The position numbers and the translations under genes were made by a program. From assembly GCA_002050125.1 (NCBI GenBank), contig MWTA01000032.1:19126-83125 (forward strand): 64,000 nt of DNA. Reading direction: 5' to 3'. Below, piece after piece: positions 55,634 through 64,000 of this stretch (the first letter of the stretch is position 1; every line of letters starts with the position of its first letter). This DNA comes from Anaerolineae bacterium UTCFX2 (GTDB lineage Bacteria; Chloroflexota; Anaerolineae; Anaerolineales; UBA4823). Below the pieces are notes generated by a model. The model was given only the letters and a program-made list of their open reading frames with translations, made no database searches and was not told the DNA's origin.

Positions 55634-57775
55634 ATGTTCTTTCAAGAAACCGTTTCACAAGCTCCCCAATTTTTTGGTCTGGTCCCCTGGATCGTCTTCT
55701 TTCCGGTGATCGGTCTGTTGTTTAACATTGCGTTCGGAGGGATGATTCTGAAACGCAGTCCGGCGGGCGAGAAGATCGTCGGTTGGGTTGCCAGCATCGC
55801 TTCGGGGCTGACGTTTGTCGTTTCGGTGCTGCTGTTGGTCTCGCTGCTCGGTCACCCCGAAGGGATGGTGGTGCCGCTGGCAGAATGGATCAAGATCGGA
55901 AGCTTCAGCGCGAATTGGTCATTCCAGGTGGATACGCTTTCAGTCGTGATGATGCTGGTCGTTTCGATTGTTGGTACGCTGATTCACATTTACTCCATCG
56001 GCTATATGCACGAGGACGTGCGGCACAACGGCGACCCGGGGCGTTACGGACGCTTTTTTGTCTTCATGAACCTGTTTATCGTGTCGATGATGATCCTGGT
56101 GAGCGCCGATAACTACCTGATGCTGTTCGTTGGCTGGGAGGGCGTGGGACTTTGTTCGTACCTGCTGATCGGTTTCTGGTATGACAAAGGCGAGGACGGG
56201 ATCGGAAACGCCGTGGCGGGTAAAAAAGCCATGATCACCACCCGGATCGGCGACGTGGGGATGCTGTTGGCGCTGTTTGCGATGTTCTGGGCGTTTGGCT
56301 CGCTGGATTTCAACACGATCTTCGCGAAGGCGCCGCAGGTTGCGGCTGCCTCACCGGTGATCATCCTCCTGATCACGCTGTTTATGTTGGTGGCGGTGAC
56401 GGGCAAGTCGGCGCAGATCCCGCTCTACGTATGGCTCCCGGACGCGATGGCTGGTCCGACCCCGGTTTCAGCTCTGATCCATGCTGCGACGATGGTGACC
56501 GCGGGCGTCTATCTGGTGGCGCGTTCGGCAGATCTGTACATCCTGGAACCCCAAGCCCAGTTTATGGTAACGCTGGTGGGGTCGGCGACGGCATTGTTTG
56601 CCGCGACGATCGCGGTCGGGCAGTTCGATATCAAAAAGGTGCTGGCTTACTCGACCGTCAGCCAACTGGGTTTCATGGTCGCGGCGGTGGGGATGGGCGC
56701 GTTTGTGGCGGGTATGTTCCACTTAGTGACGCACGCCTTTTTCAAGGGGCTGTTATTCCTTTCCGCTGGCTCGGTCATTCAAGGAGTGGAGCGGGGCGCG
56801 CACCATATTGAGCATGACCCGAAACTCAAGAAGCAATCCAAATCTCTGGGTCCCGACTTCGACCCGCAAGACATGCGCAACATGGGCGGTTTGCGCTCGC
56901 GGATGAAGGTCACTTTCTGGGTTTACCTGATCGGAGCGATCTCGCTGTCAGGGCTGCCGCCCCTGGCGGGTTTCTGGTCGAAAGACGAAATCTTGGCTGA
57001 AGCAAACAAACTCTACATATGGGCTTATGTGCTGTTGGCGATCGCCGCGATTTTTACCGCCTTCTATATGACGCGCCAGGTGCTGATGGTGTTCTTTGGG
57101 AAGCCGCGCAGCGCGGCTGCGGAACACGCCCAGGAGAGCCCGCCAGTCATGACGATCCCGCTGATGATCCTGGCGGGGTTGACGGTGCTTGGCGGGTTGA
57201 TCAACTTGCCGGAGTTCCACACCCTGGAACATTGGATGGAACACACGCTCGGGCAGGCGATCCACAAAGCCGAGTTCGTGATGCTGGTGGCGGCGCTCAG
57301 CACCGTCCTGGCGCTTCTGGCGATTGTGGCGGGTTGGTGGTTCTACAACCCTCGGCGCTACGAAGCGTTCTGGGCGGAGCCAGCTGCCAAGCGTCCGGAC
57401 GACCCGCTGCGGCGGCTGATCGGTCCGCTCTTCGAGCTTTGGAAGAATAAATACTGGATCGATGAACTGTACTGGGCGGCGATCCTGAACCCGTACATCG
57501 CTTTGAGCCGTTTCCTGGCAGACGTGGTGGACTGGCGCTTCTGGCACGATTGGTTCCACGATCAGGCTTTATTTGGAGGCTTCAACCGGCTCACTGGGCT
57601 GCTGGCTGGGCGGATCGACCTGGGCATCATCGACGGGATTGCAAATGGGCTGGGGACGCTCGCTCAACGCGTTGCGGCGGTTCTGCGTTCTGTGCAAACC
57701 GGATTTGTGCGTAATTACGCCCTCTCGATTTTCCTGGGCGTGGTCATTATTTTGGGCTATCTGCTCTTAAGGTAA
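55634..57775 (+). CDS. nuoL: NADH-quinone oxidoreductase subunit L
   Basis: The 713-residue antiporter-like subunit has about 16 helices and the long lateral helix at the C-terminal end. Functional motifs include FVGWEGVGLCSYLLIGFW, VWLPDAMAGPTPVSALIHAATMVTAGVYL, and the Lys/His residues in KKVLAYSTVSQLGFM. I start it at the ATG at 55634 (GTGAGG before it); the in-frame GTG at 55622 is part of that ribosome site. Confidence 0.96.
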   Translation: MFFQETVSQAPQFFGLVPWIVFFPVIGLLFNIAFGGMILKRSPAGEKIVGWVASIASGLTFVVSVLLLVSLLGHPEGMVVPLAEWIKIGSFSANWSFQVDTLSVVMMLVVSIVGTLIHIYSIGYMHEDVRHNGDPGRYGRFFVFMNLFIVSMMILVSADNYLMLFVGWEGVGLCSYLLIGFWYDKGEDGIGNAVAGKKAMITTRIGDVGMLLALFAMFWAFGSLDFNTIFAKAPQVAAASPVIILLITLFMLVAVTGKSAQIPLYVWLPDAMAGPTPVSALIHAATMVTAGVYLVARSADLYILEPQAQFMVTLVGSATALFAATIAVGQFDIKKVLAYSTVSQLGFMVAAVGMGAFVAGMFHLVTHAFFKGLLFLSAGSVIQGVERGAHHIEHDPKLKKQSKSLGPDFDPQDMRNMGGLRSRMKVTFWVYLIGAISLSGLPPLAGFWSKDEILAEANKLYIWAYVLLAIAAIFTAFYMTRQVLMVFFGKPRSAAAEHAQESPPVMTIPLMILAGLTVLGGLINLPEFHTLEHWMEHTLGQAIHKAEFVMLVAALSTVLALLAIVAGWWFYNPRRYEAFWAEPAAKRPDDPLRRLIGPLFELWKNKYWIDELYWAAILNPYIALSRFLADVVDWRFWHDWFHDQALFGGFNRLTGLLAGRIDLGIIDGIANGLGTLAQRVAAVLRSVQTGFVRNYALSIFLGVVIILGYLLLR

Positions 57776-57866
57776 CTTCTTTCTGATCCCCTTTCCCTGA
57801 GAGGCGGCTCGAATTTCTACAAATGAGAGCCGCCGGTAAAGGGACGAGGACTTCGGAGGTAAGGTC

Positions 57867-59393
57867 ATGAACTTTTTACTACATCCTTTGACCCTGGTCA
57901 CGTTCTTCCCGCTGGTGGGGGTGGTCGTGCTGCTTTTCCTGCGCGATGAGCAGAAGACGCTGGCGCGCTGGGTGGCGCTGGTCACCTCGCTGATCACTTT
58001 TGGGATCTCGCTGGCGGTCCTGGCGCAGTTCAACCCGGCTAACCCCGACCTGCAGCTCGCGATCGACCTGCCCTGGATCCCGCTTGCCGGCTGGGAGATC
58101 CATTACTTTCTGGCGGTGGACGGTTTGAGCATTCTGCTGGTGCTGCTGACCACCCTGCTGACGGCGGTCTCGGTCCTTTCGACCTGGACCGCAGTCGAGG
58201 ATCGGGTGAAGCAGTTCATGATCTTCTTCCTGCTGCTGGAAGTCGGAATGGTGGGCGTGTTCCTGGCGCAAGACCTGTTTCTGTTCTACGTCTTCTGGGA
58301 ATTCACGCTGGTGCCCATGTATTTCTTGATCGGGATCTGGGGCGGCGGACGGCGCACGTACGCCGCGGTCAAATTCTTCCTGTACACGATGGCTGGCTCA
58401 ATCTTGATGCTGCTGGCGATCCTGTGGCTGGGGATTTACCAGGGCAGCTTCCAGATGCCGGCGCTGATCGCCAAAGGAGGCATCCCGGCAAACATCGAGT
58501 TCTGGCTGTTCCTGGCGTTTGCCGCTGCGTTTGCCATCAAGGTGCCGATGTGGCCGCTGCACTCCTGGCTGCCGGATGCGCACGTCGAAGCGCCGACCGC
58601 CGGCTCGGTTATTCTGGCGGGCGTGCTGCTGAAGATGGGCACGTACGGCTTCTTGCGTTTCAATCTGTCGCTTTTCCCGCAGGCGACGGTGCAGTTGGCG
58701 CCCTGGATGGCGGGGCTGGCGGTGATCGGCATCTTGTACGGCGCGGCGGTCTCGTACGCCCAGAAAGATGTCAAGAAACTGGTGGCGTATTCATCGGTCA
58801 GCCACCTGGGTTTCGTGATGCTGGGCTTGTTTGCGCTGAACCCGCAAGGCGTTCAGGGCGGAATTTTGCAGATGGTCAACCACGGTCTGAGCACCGGGGC
58901 GTTGTTTATTATCGTTGGAATGATCTACGAGCGGCGGCACACGCGTGAAATGGACGCCTTTGGCGGGTTGTGGAAGGTCATGCCCATTTATGGGGCGCTG
59001 ACGCTGATCGTAGCGCTCTCCTCAATGGGGCTGCCCGGGCTGAACGGTTTTGTGGGCGAGTTCACGATCCTGTTGGGCGCCTGGGGCGCTGGACAGCCGG
59101 GCGCGGCGCTTGGCTCGACCTGGTTCGCCGGGCTGGCTGCGGTGGGCGTGATCCTGGCTGCGGTGTACATTCTGCTCATGTTCCAGAAACTTTTCCTGGG
59201 ACCGGTGACGAAAGAAGAAAACCGGGTTTTGCTGGATCTAAACTGGCGCGAAGTTGTGACCCTGGTGCCGCTGATTGTGCTGATTTTCTGGATCGGTTTG
59301 TATCCCAAACCTTTCTTTATGCTGATGGCGCCGGCAGTCGACAAGCTCGTCGCCGCGGTGCAGGCGGCTTCGGCTGTGGCGTTGATCCCATGA
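57867..59393 (+). CDS. nuoM: NADH-quinone oxidoreductase subunit M
   Basis: The 508-residue, 14-helix antiporter-like subunit. LVPMYFLIGIWGG, PLHSWLPDAHVEAPTAGSVI and KKLVAYSSVSHLGFVMLG carry the proton-path residues. A strong CGGAGGTAAGG site precedes the ATG. The 91-base gap after nuoL holds only the leader. Confidence 0.96.
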   Translation: MNFLLHPLTLVTFFPLVGVVVLLFLRDEQKTLARWVALVTSLITFGISLAVLAQFNPANPDLQLAIDLPWIPLAGWEIHYFLAVDGLSILLVLLTTLLTAVSVLSTWTAVEDRVKQFMIFFLLLEVGMVGVFLAQDLFLFYVFWEFTLVPMYFLIGIWGGGRRTYAAVKFFLYTMAGSILMLLAILWLGIYQGSFQMPALIAKGGIPANIEFWLFLAFAAAFAIKVPMWPLHSWLPDAHVEAPTAGSVILAGVLLKMGTYGFLRFNLSLFPQATVQLAPWMAGLAVIGILYGAAVSYAQKDVKKLVAYSSVSHLGFVMLGLFALNPQGVQGGILQMVNHGLSTGALFIIVGMIYERRHTREMDAFGGLWKVMPIYGALTLIVALSSMGLPGLNGFVGEFTILLGAWGAGQPGAALGSTWFAGLAAVGVILAAVYILLMFQKLFLGPVTKEENRVLLDLNWREVVTLVPLIVLIFWIGLYPKPFFMLMAPAVDKLVAAVQAASAVALIP

Positions 59394-59406
59394 CGGGAGC
59401 GTGGAT

Positions 59407-60888
59407 ATGATCGGAGACATAATGACTTCCCTGTGGGCGATCTTACCGGTGATCGTCCTGGCTCTCTGGGCGTGCGTGCTGCTCCTGGTGGATTTATGGC
59501 TCCCGAAGGATCAACAGGGCAGCCAGCAGGGGGAATCCAATTCGCCGATAACCCCGCTGCTGGCGGCGTTGGGCATGCTGACAAGCGCGGCGATTGTGAT
59601 CGCCCGCATCGGTCAGCCAACCATGGGTTTCGGGGGCATGATGATGGCGGACGGTTTCTCGCACTTCATCTGTCTGCTGCTGCTGGCAAGCGGGCTGGTG
59701 ACGATTGGGCTGTCGCATGACTACATGAAACGCCTGGGTATCGCCCGCGGGGAATACTACGTGCTGTTGATGTTCTCGCTCAGCGGAATGATGCTGATGA
59801 GCATGTCAGCCGACCTGATCATGGTTTTCCTCTCGCTCGAGCTGCTTTCGATACCGCTATATGTGATGGCAGGCATCGCTACTCCACGCCCGAGTTCTGA
59901 AGAGGCGGCGCTCAAGTATTTCCTTCTGGGGGCGTTTGCGTCAGGCTTTTTGGTGTATGGCATAGGACTGGTTTTCGGGGCGACCGGCTCTACGTCATTG
60001 CAACAAATCGTGGCAGTGGTGCAGAGCGGGAACTATAACCTGGCGTTGATCCTGGGCGGGGCGGCGCTGATCATCACCGGTCTGGGCTTCAAGGTGGCGA
60101 TCGTGCCGTTCCATATGTGGACGCCGGACGCGTACCAGGGCGCCCCAAGCGCGGTCACGGCGTTCATGTCTGTGGGGGCAAAAACAGCCGGTTTTGCGGC
60201 GCTGCTGCGCGTCTTCGTGCTGGCTTTTCCGGCGTTTTCGGCGGACATCACCCCGGTGCTCTGGGGGCTCGCCGCCCTCACGATGGTGCTGGGAAATTTC
60301 GCCGCGATTGCACAGCGGAACATCAAGCGCCTGCTGGCTTATTCCAGCATCGCCCACGCAGGTTATATCATGATGGCGCTGGTGCCTTACGGGCAGGATG
60401 GGCTTTCAGCCGATTCGGTGGCTTCGGCGTTGTTTTATCTGGTGGCGTATGCTTTCACGAATTTTGCCGCCTGGGCGGTGGTGATCGCCCTGGAACAGGC
60501 TGGCGAAAAGGGGCTGGAGTTGCAGGACTATGCCGGGCTGGGGCGCAAGCACCCGGCGCTGGCGGCGGTGATGGCGGTGGCGATGCTTTCGTTCACCGGC
60601 GTGCCGCCAACCCTGGGGTTTGTGGGGAAATTCTACCTGTTCCGGACGGTGTTGGAAGGCGGACATGTGGGTCTGGCGCTGATCGGTGTGCTCACCTCGC
60701 TGGTCTCGGCGTTTTACTATTTACGGGTGATCGTCGTGATGTACATGCAAGAGGGCGAGCCCGAAGCGCGCCGCGAGCCCTGGTTACAGGCTATGGCGTA
60801 CGGCAGCGCGATCGGCGTGGTGGCGCTGAGCATTTTCTCCGCTCCGCTCCTTTTTCTGGCTTCTCAGGCAGTATTGAAGCTGTTCTAG
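59407..60888 (+). CDS. nuoN: NADH-quinone oxidoreductase subunit N
   Basis: The 493-residue, 14-helix antiporter-like subunit closes the operon. ELLSIPLYVMAG, VPFHMWTPDAYQGAPSAVTAFM and RLLAYSSIAHAGYIM are the proton-path segments. The ATG at 59407 follows GGGAG by seven bases; GTG at 59401 and ATG at 59422 are alternatives. Fourteen genes in one direction support a complete proton-pumping complex I. Confidence 0.95.
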   Translation: MIGDIMTSLWAILPVIVLALWACVLLLVDLWLPKDQQGSQQGESNSPITPLLAALGMLTSAAIVIARIGQPTMGFGGMMMADGFSHFICLLLLASGLVTIGLSHDYMKRLGIARGEYYVLLMFSLSGMMLMSMSADLIMVFLSLELLSIPLYVMAGIATPRPSSEEAALKYFLLGAFASGFLVYGIGLVFGATGSTSLQQIVAVVQSGNYNLALILGGAALIITGLGFKVAIVPFHMWTPDAYQGAPSAVTAFMSVGAKTAGFAALLRVFVLAFPAFSADITPVLWGLAALTMVLGNFAAIAQRNIKRLLAYSSIAHAGYIMMALVPYGQDGLSADSVASALFYLVAYAFTNFAAWAVVIALEQAGEKGLELQDYAGLGRKHPALAAVMAVAMLSFTGVPPTLGFVGKFYLFRTVLEGGHVGLALIGVLTSLVSAFYYLRVIVVMYMQEGEPEARREPWLQAMAYGSAIGVVALSIFSAPLLFLASQAVLKLF

Positions 60889-60916
60889 CGGCAGCCGTAA
60901 AAAAGGAGAAACTGTG

Positions 60917-61189
60917 ATGAACGATCCTGAACTGCTCGAGGAACTTGAAAAACTCCGCTGGGAATTGGAGCAGACCGAAAATTTAGACGACGAGGCGCGC
61001 CAGCGTTTACTGCGCATCATCGCCGATATCCAAGCCTTACGCGAGCGCGAGGAGCCGTTGCTCACCGAGCATGTTCAATCCTTTGGCGACCAGCTTACCG
61101 ATAGCATCCAGCGCTATGAAGTCTCCCATCCTGCTCTGACGGCTGCAATGCAGCGTCTCCTGGAAATTTTAAGCAGAGCGGGGATTTAG
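60917..61189 (+). CDS. DUF4404 family protein
   Basis: A 90-residue, strongly charged helical protein. LEKLRWELEQTENLDDEARQ and SIQRYEVSHPALTAAMQRLLEIL match the DUF4404 pattern: two long amphipathic helices that probably form a coiled coil or helical dimer. AAGGAG precedes a GTG (60914) and ATG (60917); I use the ATG. It may ride on the nuo transcript, but no functional link is known. Confidence 0.75.
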   Translation: MNDPELLEELEKLRWELEQTENLDDEARQRLLRIIADIQALREREEPLLTEHVQSFGDQLTDSIQRYEVSHPALTAAMQRLLEILSRAGI

Positions 61190-61218
61190 CCGCACCCACA
61201 AACGCACATTTGCCTCCC

Positions 61219-61247
61219 TTGCGATCCTCTGCGATCAGTGGCATAAT
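61219..61247 (+). promoter_or_regulatory. Promoter of the TPR lipoprotein gene
   Basis: TTGCGA (61219-61224) and CATAAT (61242-61247) are 17 bases apart, about 83 bases before the expected leader end. Confidence 0.45.
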
Positions 61248-61336
61248 TAGACGCCTGTCTCAAGGAAACGCCAAACCAGCGGCAAACAACCATCGGTCAG
61301 GACGAATCCCTTATTGCATATAGGAGCATTACAAAC

Positions 61337-62410
61337 ATGATGAAAAATTTGAGAGCCCGGCTGGCTTTTGTCCTTCTCCTAGCCAGCCTGACGATCTCGG
61401 CTTGCTCGGGCGGAATCGGCCCCAAGCCAACCGAAAAGGAACTTATTATTGAGCCTCCGAGCGAGAGCATAACCGAAGAAGCGGGAACGCCGATCCCAAC
61501 CCCGACCCTGCGCCCGCCTCCGACTCAAACGGCGGAGCCGGTTGGTCCCACCGAAGCTCCTACCCCGACCAACACGTTGGACCCCTATAACACGCTGCTC
61601 TTCGAAGGGGTGCAATTGCGCATCAACGAACAGTTTGATGCTGCTATCGCGAAATTCACCGAGGCGATCCAAATGGACCCGACCAAACCGGATGGATACA
61701 TCGAGCGCGGTATCACATACAGCAACATGGGTAAACTGGATGAAGCCATCACTGATTTCAACTTTGCGATTAACTACGACCCGCAGAACGCCCAGGCTTA
61801 CAATTCGCGCGGGGTCGCCTGGGCGCAGAAGAATCAGTTCAGCCAGGCGGTCAAAGATTACACCCAGGCGCTCGAACTCGATCCCGAGCTGAATAAGGCG
61901 CACACAAATCGCGGGATTGCTTATATCCTGCAGGGTAATGTGGATGAAGGTTTACAGGATTTCACATTGGTGGTTGAGCGCACCCCGGATGACGCCGAAG
62001 CTTACTTTAACCGCGGTCAGGCTTACATCACGGCGTTGAACACCGTCCAGGATGAATCGTTCATCGATCTGTGCATCGTTGATTTCACCCAGGCGCTGAC
62101 GCTCGCGCCGGATAACCCGGATGCCTACTTCAACCGCGGGCTTTGTCAGTCCTTTAAGGGTAATGTGGTGCGCAGCTTTGAGGATTACAGCCGGGCAATC
62201 GAGCTCGACGCCACACAGGCGCGGTTCTTCATTTACCGGGCGCTGCTGTACCCCGAAATGGGGACGCTCGAACAGGCATTGAGCGACGCTCAAAAAGCGG
62301 TTGAGCTGGCTGATGACCCCGAACTAAAAAATGTAGCCGAGCAGCTTCTGAAAGACCTGCCGAACAAGCCGGCGCCAACCCCGGGACCCACGCCAACGCC
62401 TCTCGATTAG
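61337..62410 (+). CDS. Secreted TPR lipoprotein
   Basis: The 357-residue protein has a lipoprotein signal peptide with lipobox ISAC (Cys near residue 23), a Pro/Thr-rich linker (about 48-80) that would span the envelope, and about seven tetratricopeptide repeats (about 85-335; units such as PDGYIERGITYSNMGKLDEA and AQAYNSRGVAWAQKNQFSQA). The C-terminus is Pro/Thr-rich again. TPR lipoproteins act as scaffolds at the cell surface. The partner is unknown. ATG codons at 61337 and 61340 are adjacent; GGAGC precedes them. Confidence 0.85.
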   Translation: MMKNLRARLAFVLLLASLTISACSGGIGPKPTEKELIIEPPSESITEEAGTPIPTPTLRPPPTQTAEPVGPTEAPTPTNTLDPYNTLLFEGVQLRINEQFDAAIAKFTEAIQMDPTKPDGYIERGITYSNMGKLDEAITDFNFAINYDPQNAQAYNSRGVAWAQKNQFSQAVKDYTQALELDPELNKAHTNRGIAYILQGNVDEGLQDFTLVVERTPDDAEAYFNRGQAYITALNTVQDESFIDLCIVDFTQALTLAPDNPDAYFNRGLCQSFKGNVVRSFEDYSRAIELDATQARFFIYRALLYPEMGTLEQALSDAQKAVELADDPELKNVAEQLLKDLPNKPAPTPGPTPTPLD

Positions 62411-62429
62411 CAATCCGATTGACTTGGTT

Positions 62430-62474
62430 GAAAACGGCGCAAAATTGCTTATTAAGTGAATTTGCGCCGTTTTC
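62430..62474. terminator. Strong bidirectional terminator after the TPR gene
   Basis: A 14-bp perfect stem (GAAAACGGCGCAAA / TTTGCGCCGTTTTC) with a 17-base loop, with an A-run before and a T-run after. It closes the TPR gene's transcript. The rest of 62,475-62,650 shows no coding character. Confidence 0.85.
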
Positions 62475-62656
62475 TAATCTTTGCCAACTGCTTAAAAACC
62501 TCATAAACCATATCGCCATGCAGGAACAGGATAGACACACATTATATATGAGGAAACTCAAGCTGGCATTGATATCGAGCAAACCAAGTTTTCCGTGTGA
62601 GTTGCCCTGTCTTAAGAAAAGGTTAAGCAATTAGGTTAAAGTCGTTACGAAAAGTA

Positions 62657-62685
62657 TTGACTTCGATTAAGTGCTATGCTATAAT
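62657..62685 (+). promoter_or_regulatory. Near-consensus promoter of the secreted-protein gene
   Basis: TTGACT (62657-62662) and TATAAT (62680-62685) are 17 bases apart. With the AAGGAG ribosome site, this predicts strong expression. Confidence 0.85.
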
Positions 62686-62742
62686 CTCGTTACCCTAACA
62701 AAAGGGAAAGTCTTGCAAACCTTACAAAAAGGAGAATGACAG

Positions 62743-63333
62743 ATGAAGAAAGTATCTTTGCTCGTTTTGCTAGCCATCGTGGCTTCCACCCTGTTGATGG
62801 CAGCGATCCCGACCACCGTCGTGCGCCTGACCATCATCAACAAATCCGGCTACGATGTCTACATGAAGCTTGAAGGCTCCGCGGTTACCGAAGCGTTCTA
62901 TTATCTGACCGTTCCATCCGGCGATCGCGATGTCCCGACTGTGAAAGTCTTCACCGTCATGAGCGACCTGTACAAGCGCACCACCTGGCAGTGCGGCGGC
63001 GCCAAGAGCAGCGGCACGCTGATCGTCGACGGTAACATCCGCCTGACCTTCACCCCCTGCGGCGAGAAAGCCTGCGGCTGGACGAACATCACCACCCAGC
63101 TCTGGGGATGCCGCAAAGACCAACTGACCGTGGTTGCGACTGCCCACCGCTATGCTGGTGAGCCCCGCATGGAAAAGGTGACCTACTTCAAGTACCTGGC
63201 TGTTGGTAAGAACATTGCCTGGGGCAATGCTTACGCTTACAGCGGCTTCTGGACCTTTGGCTGCGGCACCTGGTACTACAATCTGCGCACTTACAGACTG
63301 CCCTACGGCTGCGCCTGGCGCTACCAGTACTAA
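62743..63333 (+). CDS. Secreted Cys- and aromatic-rich hypothetical protein
   Basis: The 196-residue protein has a cleavable-type signal peptide (first 20 residues: basic start, Leu/Val core, ending near LLMAAIP). The mature part has six cysteines (in TWQCGG, TPCGEKACG, LWGCRK, TFGCGTW and YGCAWRY) that could form three disulfides, and its last 40 residues are rich in Trp and Tyr. I do not recognise a family. It has its own near-consensus promoter, a strong ribosome site and a perfect terminator on either side, so it is an independent, probably abundant, exported protein. Confidence 0.7.
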   Translation: MKKVSLLVLLAIVASTLLMAAIPTTVVRLTIINKSGYDVYMKLEGSAVTEAFYYLTVPSGDRDVPTVKVFTVMSDLYKRTTWQCGGAKSSGTLIVDGNIRLTFTPCGEKACGWTNITTQLWGCRKDQLTVVATAHRYAGEPRMEKVTYFKYLAVGKNIAWGNAYAYSGFWTFGCGTWYYNLRTYRLPYGCAWRYQY

Positions 63334-63367
63334 ACCGTACGGTTGAGCTAAACGAGTAATAACCTTC

Positions 63368-63399
63368 GAGACCCTGCGAACAGCAGGGTCTCGATTTTT
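63368..63399 (+). terminator. Rho-independent terminator after the secreted-protein gene
   Basis: A 10-bp perfect stem (GAGACCCTGC / GCAGGGTCTC) with a five-base loop, followed by GATTTTT. This is a textbook terminator. Confidence 0.92.
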
Positions 63400-63401
63400 G
63401 G

Positions 63402-63407
63402 TATAAT
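63402..63407 (+). promoter_or_regulatory. -10 element of prfA
   Basis: TATAAT lies nine bases before the prfA ATG, predicting a start within three bases of it. The -35 zone overlaps the preceding terminator stem and shows no match. Confidence 0.4.
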
Positions 63408-63416
63408 GGGCAGGCT

Positions 63417-64000
63417 ATGCTGGAGAAGATTGCCGCAATTGAAGAACGCTTTGAAGAGATCAGCCGCGAGCTGATCGAAGTAGGGGATGACTATCAGCGC
63501 GCCGCCGCATTGGGGATGGAGCGGGCTGAACTTGAGCCGGTCGTCGCGAAGGCGCGTCAATACCGCCAGGCGCTGGATCGGCTGGATGAAGCGCGCCTCC
63601 TGCTGGACAGTGCGGATGACGAACTGCGCCTGCTGGCTGAAGCCGAAATCGCCGAGATGGAGCCGGAGGTCGAGCGGCTGTCCAACGAACTCAAAGGTTT
63701 GCTCGCGCCGCAGGATCCGCGCGATGAGCGCAACGTGATCGTCGAGATCCGCGCCGGCACGGGCGGCGATGAGGCGGCGTTGTTCGCCGCCGACCTGTTC
63801 CGCATGTACAGCCGCTACGCCGAAAACCGCCGCTGGACGGTGGAGGTGCTCTCGGCGAACGCGATCGGGATTGGCGGGATCAAAGAGATCATCTTCATGG
63901 TCAAGGGGCGCGGGGCGTATTCGCGGCTGAAGTACGAATCGGGCGTGCACCGCGTGCAGCGCGTTCCAGCGACCGAGGCTTCCGGACGCATCCACACTTC
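63417..64000 (+). CDS. prfA: Peptide chain release factor 1 (RF1), 5' part
   Basis: The window ends after 194 codons. The visible part includes domain 1 (about 1-100, helical), the RF signature EIRAGTGGDEAALFAADLFR (about 108-127), and YESGVHRVQRVPATEASGRI, the segment just before the GGQ loop. The RF1-type PxT tripeptide region would normally lie near residue 185-190 and the GGQ further on; neither is inside the window, so RF1 versus RF2 is judged from the conserved flanks. Its -10 is nine bases before the ATG and no ribosome site is visible. Confidence 0.9.
   Translation, partial: MLEKIAAIEERFEEISRELIEVGDDYQRAAALGMERAELEPVVAKARQYRQALDRLDEARLLLDSADDELRLLAEAEIAEMEPEVERLSNELKGLLAPQDPRDERNVIVEIRAGTGGDEAALFAADLFRMYSRYAENRRWTVEVLSANAIGIGGIKEIIFMVKGRGAYSRLKYESGVHRVQRVPATEASGRIHT

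Noticed and set aside
62419..62634. 71-codon frame between the TPR lipoprotein and the secreted protein
   Set aside because: It runs through a terminator stem, has no ribosome site and no recognisable features.

Overview
The window is one contiguous piece of a bacterial chromosome with moderately high GC content. Almost all of it is core genes, with no insertion sequences, prophage genes or CRISPR arrays. The gene set points to a Chloroflexota bacterium, probably of the class Anaerolineae. The indicators are a fused alpha-beta glycyl-tRNA synthetase, a fused transaldolase/glucose-6-phosphate isomerase, a non-photosynthetic ChlI/VWA pair, a DUF6391 protein and a complete 14-gene complex I operon. 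This assignment is an inference from gene content only.

Layout. At 1-7.2 kb, genes on the minus strand encode an R3H/AAA protein (cut by the window edge), a GNAT-like protein, the vitamin B6 synthase PdxST, the ClpC ATPase and a four-domain S1 protein. At 7.3-9.4 kb, on the plus strand, are a ChlI-type AAA ATPase and its VWA partner. At 9.4-9.9 kb a 571-base gene-free stretch carries two perfect DnaA boxes, two near-perfect ones, an AT-rich block and unusual palindromes; it is a candidate replication origin. At 10-17 kb lie OsmC, GNAT, tRNA-Leu, YchF, PepF, SSB and a deoxynucleoside kinase, ending at a perfect parS palindrome (17,141-17,162). At 17-33 kb there are mixed orientations: a truncated slipin, a GntR regulator, DUF1848, a tal-pgi/zwf/pgl pentose phosphate operon, RadA, Dus, DUF6391, HolA, a small cassette under a LexA-type operator, a GNAT and a GPH-type transporter. 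From 32.6 kb to the end every gene is on the plus strand: zinc-ribbon proteins, GlyQS, a ComX/ComQ/ComP-like cluster, dnaG-rpoD, nuoA-N, DUF4404, a TPR lipoprotein, a small secreted protein and prfA.

The most striking signal is at 37.6-41.9 kb. A 69-codon gene whose product ends in Trp-Gln-Phe is followed by a ComQ-like isoprenoid synthase homologue. After that comes a histidine kinase with the ComP arrangement: N-terminal membrane helix, extracytoplasmic PDZ, a multi-helix membrane bundle, then the kinase core. Together these look like a prenylated-peptide quorum-sensing module of the ComQXP type outside the Firmicutes.

A second candidate is at 28.5-29.7 kb, where an FtsK/HerA-like P-loop ATPase and a 92-residue partner sit behind a consensus promoter overlapped by an 18-bp palindrome of the GAAC-N4-GTTC type. 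That predicts DNA-damage induction. The DnaA box cluster, the nearby parS and the switch in gene strand together suggest that the window spans the chromosome origin region.
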